From Planctomycetota bacterium (GTDB lineage Bacteria; Planctomycetota; GCA-002687715; DRQF01), in the NCBI GenBank assembly GCA_015485455.1, contig WFTN01000364.1:1-8350 (forward strand): 8,350 nt of DNA. The letters run 5' to 3'. Of the stretch, positions 5,884-8,350 are shown in pieces (position 1 is the stretch's first letter; each line of letters starts with the position of its first letter). The translations under genes and the position numbers were made by a program. Under the pieces are notes generated by a model that was not told the origin of the DNA, made no database searches, and worked only from the letters and a program-made list of their open reading frames with translations.

Positions 5884-7461
5884 GTGAGCACCAGCAAGAG
5901 ATATATGGCGGCGGTTTTCTTGCTCTGCTTGGTGGGGCTTGGTTTTTGGTCTTGCGGCCTGGTGTGGCGCCATGAGATCGCTCCTCGCCTAACCTATTCT
6001 CAACAACTTGATCATGGCGAAGGCCTCATGCTGGCTCTCTGGCGTGCCCAGGATCAAGGTCATGGTTTCTATGAACCAGTCCGAGAGATTCCTTGGGTGG
6101 TCAACAACTATCCACCTTTGTTCACAGTTCTCATTCACTGGTGGGCCGATACGCCTCATGCTGCCCTTACTTTTGGGAGAACACTGAGCTTTCTGTCTCT
6201 CATTTGGGCTTCGATCATGATTGCTTTCATTGTGATTGGTGCCAGAAGAGGGGGGGAAGGACGACCTCATTTCCTGGACGTCTTGGCTGGACTCATGGGT
6301 GGATGTTTGTTCTTCTTGGCCCCGGATGTGGCTCACTGGGGCAGTCTCATGCGGGTGGACATGCTGGGAGTTTCCTTGGCTTTGACAGGGCTGGCTTTCG
6401 TGGCTATGGCTGGGTGCCGAAAGACTTGGCCTATCGTGGTGGCAGCCTTATTTTTCCTCGGGGCCATAGGGACCAAACACACTCTGATCGGCGCTCCCGG
6501 GGCGTTTTTTCTCGGTTGTTGGCCCCATCGCCGCAGACGGTCTTGGCGTTTCGCCTTGTGGATGACAATGGCTTTGGCCACCTTCTTGGCTTGGGGGTGG
6601 TGGCGGACTCATGGTGAGATGGCCTTTCATCTCATTCGTGCCAATCGCACTGCCTGGTCTATTGAGTTGGCGACTTATCACTTGCAACGTGTTTGGCAGC
6701 AAATGGGTTGGGCCATTGTTCTGTCTGTGGCTGCCCTCAGTTTGTCCCTATTCGTTTTCTTGGGGGAGTATCGTCAGAAGGGCCGAACCCCTCGCTTTGT
6801 CCTAGGTCACTACCTTTGGTTGACAGCCTTGGCTCTGATATTGACTGGAAAGTCCGGCTCAAGCAGCAACTATGATTTGGAGTTCTTGGCGGCGATTTCG
6901 GCAACTCTTGGTCTGCTTTTGGGTGATTTGGCTGGGATTCCTCGGCTCAGTGGAGCTAAGGGTTTGGCCAGGCGCAGACCTGCACTACTTTGTCTCATGT
7001 TCTTAGCCGTGGGTATGACCATGGGATGGCCTTCTTTCCCTTTTCGGGCGATGAATCGCAGCTACAAAGTTGCGCCTCAGGAAGAAACAGCAGGGGGCTT
7101 AGGGGTCATCGTAGAGGAATTGGCCAAGCTCGATGGTCCCTTGTTGTCCCAGGATATGTCCCTCGTGGTGATGGCAGGAAAAGACGTCGTTTATCACCCC
7201 TTCATGATGCCGGACTTGGCCCGTCGCGGGCTTTGGCAAGACACGCTCCTGATCAAGATGATTGATACTCATCAATTCCCGGCGATCATCTTGTCCTTCG
7301 ATTTGAACGACCAAGAACGTTTTGCCCAAGAGACCCGGCAATTTGGAGCCATGTTCACACCGGGGACGTTGAGAGCGATCCATCGTAATTACGTCCTGAA
7401 AGGGGCTTGGGATTTGCCTCCGACGAAAGAGCAAGTCGTCATCTATGTGCCAAGAACGTAG
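5884..7461 (+). CDS. Multi-pass membrane glycosyltransferase-like protein (GT39/ArnT-like, GT-C)
   Basis: This 525-residue polytopic protein resembles the GT39/ArnT/PMT (GT-C) superfamily, which transfers sugars from polyprenyl-phosphate donors on the periplasmic face of the inner membrane. After an N-terminal helix (about 8-27) comes the large first loop with LDHGEG (42-47), equivalent to the acidic catalytic loop of GT-C enzymes, and NNYPPLF (74-80), the family's conserved 'xxPPL' block. About nine or ten further hydrophobic segments follow, with HWGSLMRVDMLG (151-162) and a basic cytoplasmic RRRRSWR (217-223). The last 130 residues form a soluble domain with alternating alpha/beta character (for example GPLLSQDMSLVVMAG), as seen in many uncharacterised GT39-like proteins. 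Acceptor and donor are unknown. The GTG start has a weak GAAAG six bases upstream; ATG 5905 is an alternative that removes seven residues. It follows the MshEN-like gene by 28 bases and overlaps the convergent gene by 19 bases. Confidence 0.8.
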   Translation: MSTSKRYMAAVFLLCLVGLGFWSCGLVWRHEIAPRLTYSQQLDHGEGLMLALWRAQDQGHGFYEPVREIPWVVNNYPPLFTVLIHWWADTPHAALTFGRTLSFLSLIWASIMIAFIVIGARRGGEGRPHFLDVLAGLMGGCLFFLAPDVAHWGSLMRVDMLGVSLALTGLAFVAMAGCRKTWPIVVAALFFLGAIGTKHTLIGAPGAFFLGCWPHRRRRSWRFALWMTMALATFLAWGWWRTHGEMAFHLIRANRTAWSIELATYHLQRVWQQMGWAIVLSVAALSLSLFVFLGEYRQKGRTPRFVLGHYLWLTALALILTGKSGSSSNYDLEFLAAISATLGLLLGDLAGIPRLSGAKGLARRRPALLCLMFLAVGMTMGWPSFPFRAMNRSYKVAPQEETAGGLGVIVEELAKLDGPLLSQDMSLVVMAGKDVVYHPFMMPDLARRGLWQDTLLIKMIDTHQFPAIILSFDLNDQERFAQETRQFGAMFTPGTLRAIHRNYVLKGAWDLPPTKEQVVIYVPRT

Positions 7462-8350
7462 TCCCAGGCTGGTCCATGGGGCTGGACACGCTTTTCTCCG
7501 AGGTCCATGGCTGGGGATTTGACCCAGCGCGTGGTCTTATTCTTGCAATCAAAGTAGACGACGCTGTGGAACGCTGGGTTTTCTTGGGCGATAGCATGGG
7601 CCGTGCTGGTTTTTCCGCGTTGCAGATCGTTGGCGTCCTCTAAGCAGAATCCAACGACGCTTTTGTCGTAAATGAGTTGGCAGATGGCCTCAATCTCATA
7701 AGCGTGGCCCGTGACAAATGGGTCCATGGGATATTCTTGTTGGGGCCATGATGCGAGGGGGTTCCCCAAGACTATGAGGGTGTGAGGTGGAACAGGACCA
7801 ATGGCTGAAATCGCTTCCTGAAGAACACGGCGCTGAAACGAGCCTGCTTGTTGATAGGATCGTTGAATTGTTTGGCGCTCAAAAGCGAAAATGAGCACGA
7901 TGAAAATTCCAAGGCTGAAGGCAAGTGCTTGTCCCCATTTCTTGGGCAAGAGATTCCTGACGACTTCTAAAAGGGAAACAAAAACGAGGGCTGCACCAAC
8001 GATGGCGGCGATGTTGTGGCGGGATGCCATGCCTAAGGTGGCATTGGGGGCCGCACGAAAACTCAAGCAAGCACCGGCAAGGAGAGTGAGGATGCCCCAG
8101 AGTAATCCTTTCAATACCCAAGGGCAGGGTGTTGCCTTTGTTTTTGCAAACTTGGCAAAGAGGTAGCCTGTGACTGTGGCCACTGCGACAATTCCTGTAA
8201 GGACCCGCCATCCAGGAAACAGCGAAGTAGCGAAAGTGCTGCGCCACAACATGTCGCGGATCGAGGTGAGGTAGGTCAGGGCGTAGAGGGACCAATCGAG
8301 CTCCGCCTTTCCTCCTTTGATGAGGCGCACATCTGGCACCGCTTCGACAA
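7443..8350 (-). CDS. C-terminal part of a multi-pass membrane protein (5' end outside window)
   Basis: The frame stays open to the right edge (codons continue upstream of the GTG at 8339), so the true start lies outside. The visible 300 or so residues contain four clear hydrophobic segments, at about residues 46-62, 75-94, 109-128 and 136-152 counted from GTG 8339. A soluble C-terminal domain of about 130 residues follows, with PPHTLIVLGNPLASWP near its start. The arrangement of membrane bundle plus alpha/beta tail, with a 'PP-x-T-x-hydrophobic-x-G-x-P' strand, recalls GT-C-like membrane proteins. However, the diagnostic first periplasmic loop is not visible, so I do not assign a transferase activity. 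An ASRHN motif (about 106-110) sits just before the third membrane segment. The gene converges on the GT-C gene and overlaps its end by 19 bases, so the two stop regions share DNA. Related function in surface-glycan assembly is a guess from context. Confidence 0.75.
   Translation of the reverse strand, partial: VEAVPDVRLIKGGKAELDWSLYALTYLTSIRDMLWRSTFATSLFPGWRVLTGIVAVATVTGYLFAKFAKTKATPCPWVLKGLLWGILTLLAGACLSFRAAPNATLGMASRHNIAAIVGAALVFVSLLEVVRNLLPKKWGQALAFSLGIFIVLIFAFERQTIQRSYQQAGSFQRRVLQEAISAIGPVPPHTLIVLGNPLASWPQQEYPMDPFVTGHAYEIEAICQLIYDKSVVGFCLEDANDLQRGKTSTAHAIAQENPAFHSVVYFDCKNKTTRWVKSPAMDLGEKRVQPHGPAWDYVLGT

Noticed and set aside
6093..6617. 174-codon open frame inside the GT-C gene
   Set aside because: It lies wholly within a gene whose translation shows regular membrane segments and conserved GT-C-like motifs. 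Its own product is a Gly/Ser/His-rich shadow with no domain order.
1..8350. CRISPR array, tRNA/rRNA gene, insertion sequence or integrase
   Set aside because: I looked on both strands and saw no regularly spaced repeats, no cloverleaf-like segment, no terminal inverted repeats and no transposase or recombinase motifs.

Overview
The window looks like chromosomal DNA from a Gram-negative-type bacterium of moderate GC content. The signs are a lipoprotein signal peptide, polytopic sugar-transferase-like membrane proteins, an ABC exporter, and some GTG/TTG starts on tightly packed genes. I cannot name the phylum from sequence alone. I see no rRNA, tRNA, CRISPR array, transposase, integrase or phage gene. 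The theme is cell-envelope and polysaccharide biology rather than an obvious mobile island.

Layout. (1) Positions 1-485, plus strand: the C-terminal ATP-binding end of an ABC exporter, cut by the left edge. (2) Positions 482-3227, minus strand: a run of three glycosyltransferase-like genes. Transcription first meets two tandem paralogues of an unnamed GT-A-like family, joined by a 4-base GTGA stop/start overlap, then a GT2-type enzyme whose last bases overlap the end of the ABC gene. (3) A 120-base divergent spacer with a possible minus-strand promoter and a small set of GATTCAWT repeats. (4) Positions 3348-3980, plus strand: an unrecognised 210-residue protein with a C-terminal Asn-Cys motif. 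(5) Positions 4010-5230, minus strand: a GHL10/DigH-like glycosyl-hydrolase lipoprotein. (6) Positions 5394-7461, plus strand: a two-gene unit made of a small protein with MshEN-like helical repeats and a large GT39/ArnT-like (GT-C) membrane protein. (7) Positions 7443-8350, minus strand: the C-terminal part of another multi-pass membrane protein, overlapping the end of the GT-C gene by 19 bases and cut by the right edge.

How they may work together (inference). Cytoplasmic GT-A enzymes (GT2 and the paralogue pair) would add sugars to a glycan or other acceptor. The ABC exporter could flip a lipid-linked product or export something else. The GT-C protein would act on the outer face of the inner membrane using a polyprenyl-linked sugar donor. 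The GHL10 lipoprotein would trim peptidoglycan or another envelope glycan. The MshEN-like protein is a possible cyclic-di-GMP-responsive partner of the GT-C gene beside it. No sugar-nucleotide synthesis genes, Wzx/Wzy or polysaccharide export genes lie in the window, so a specific polysaccharide cannot be named. I found no clear defence system or other wholly new multi-gene system. The best novelty candidates are the orphan 210-residue protein, the stand-alone MshEN-like protein coupled to a GT-C enzyme, and the tandem GT pair.
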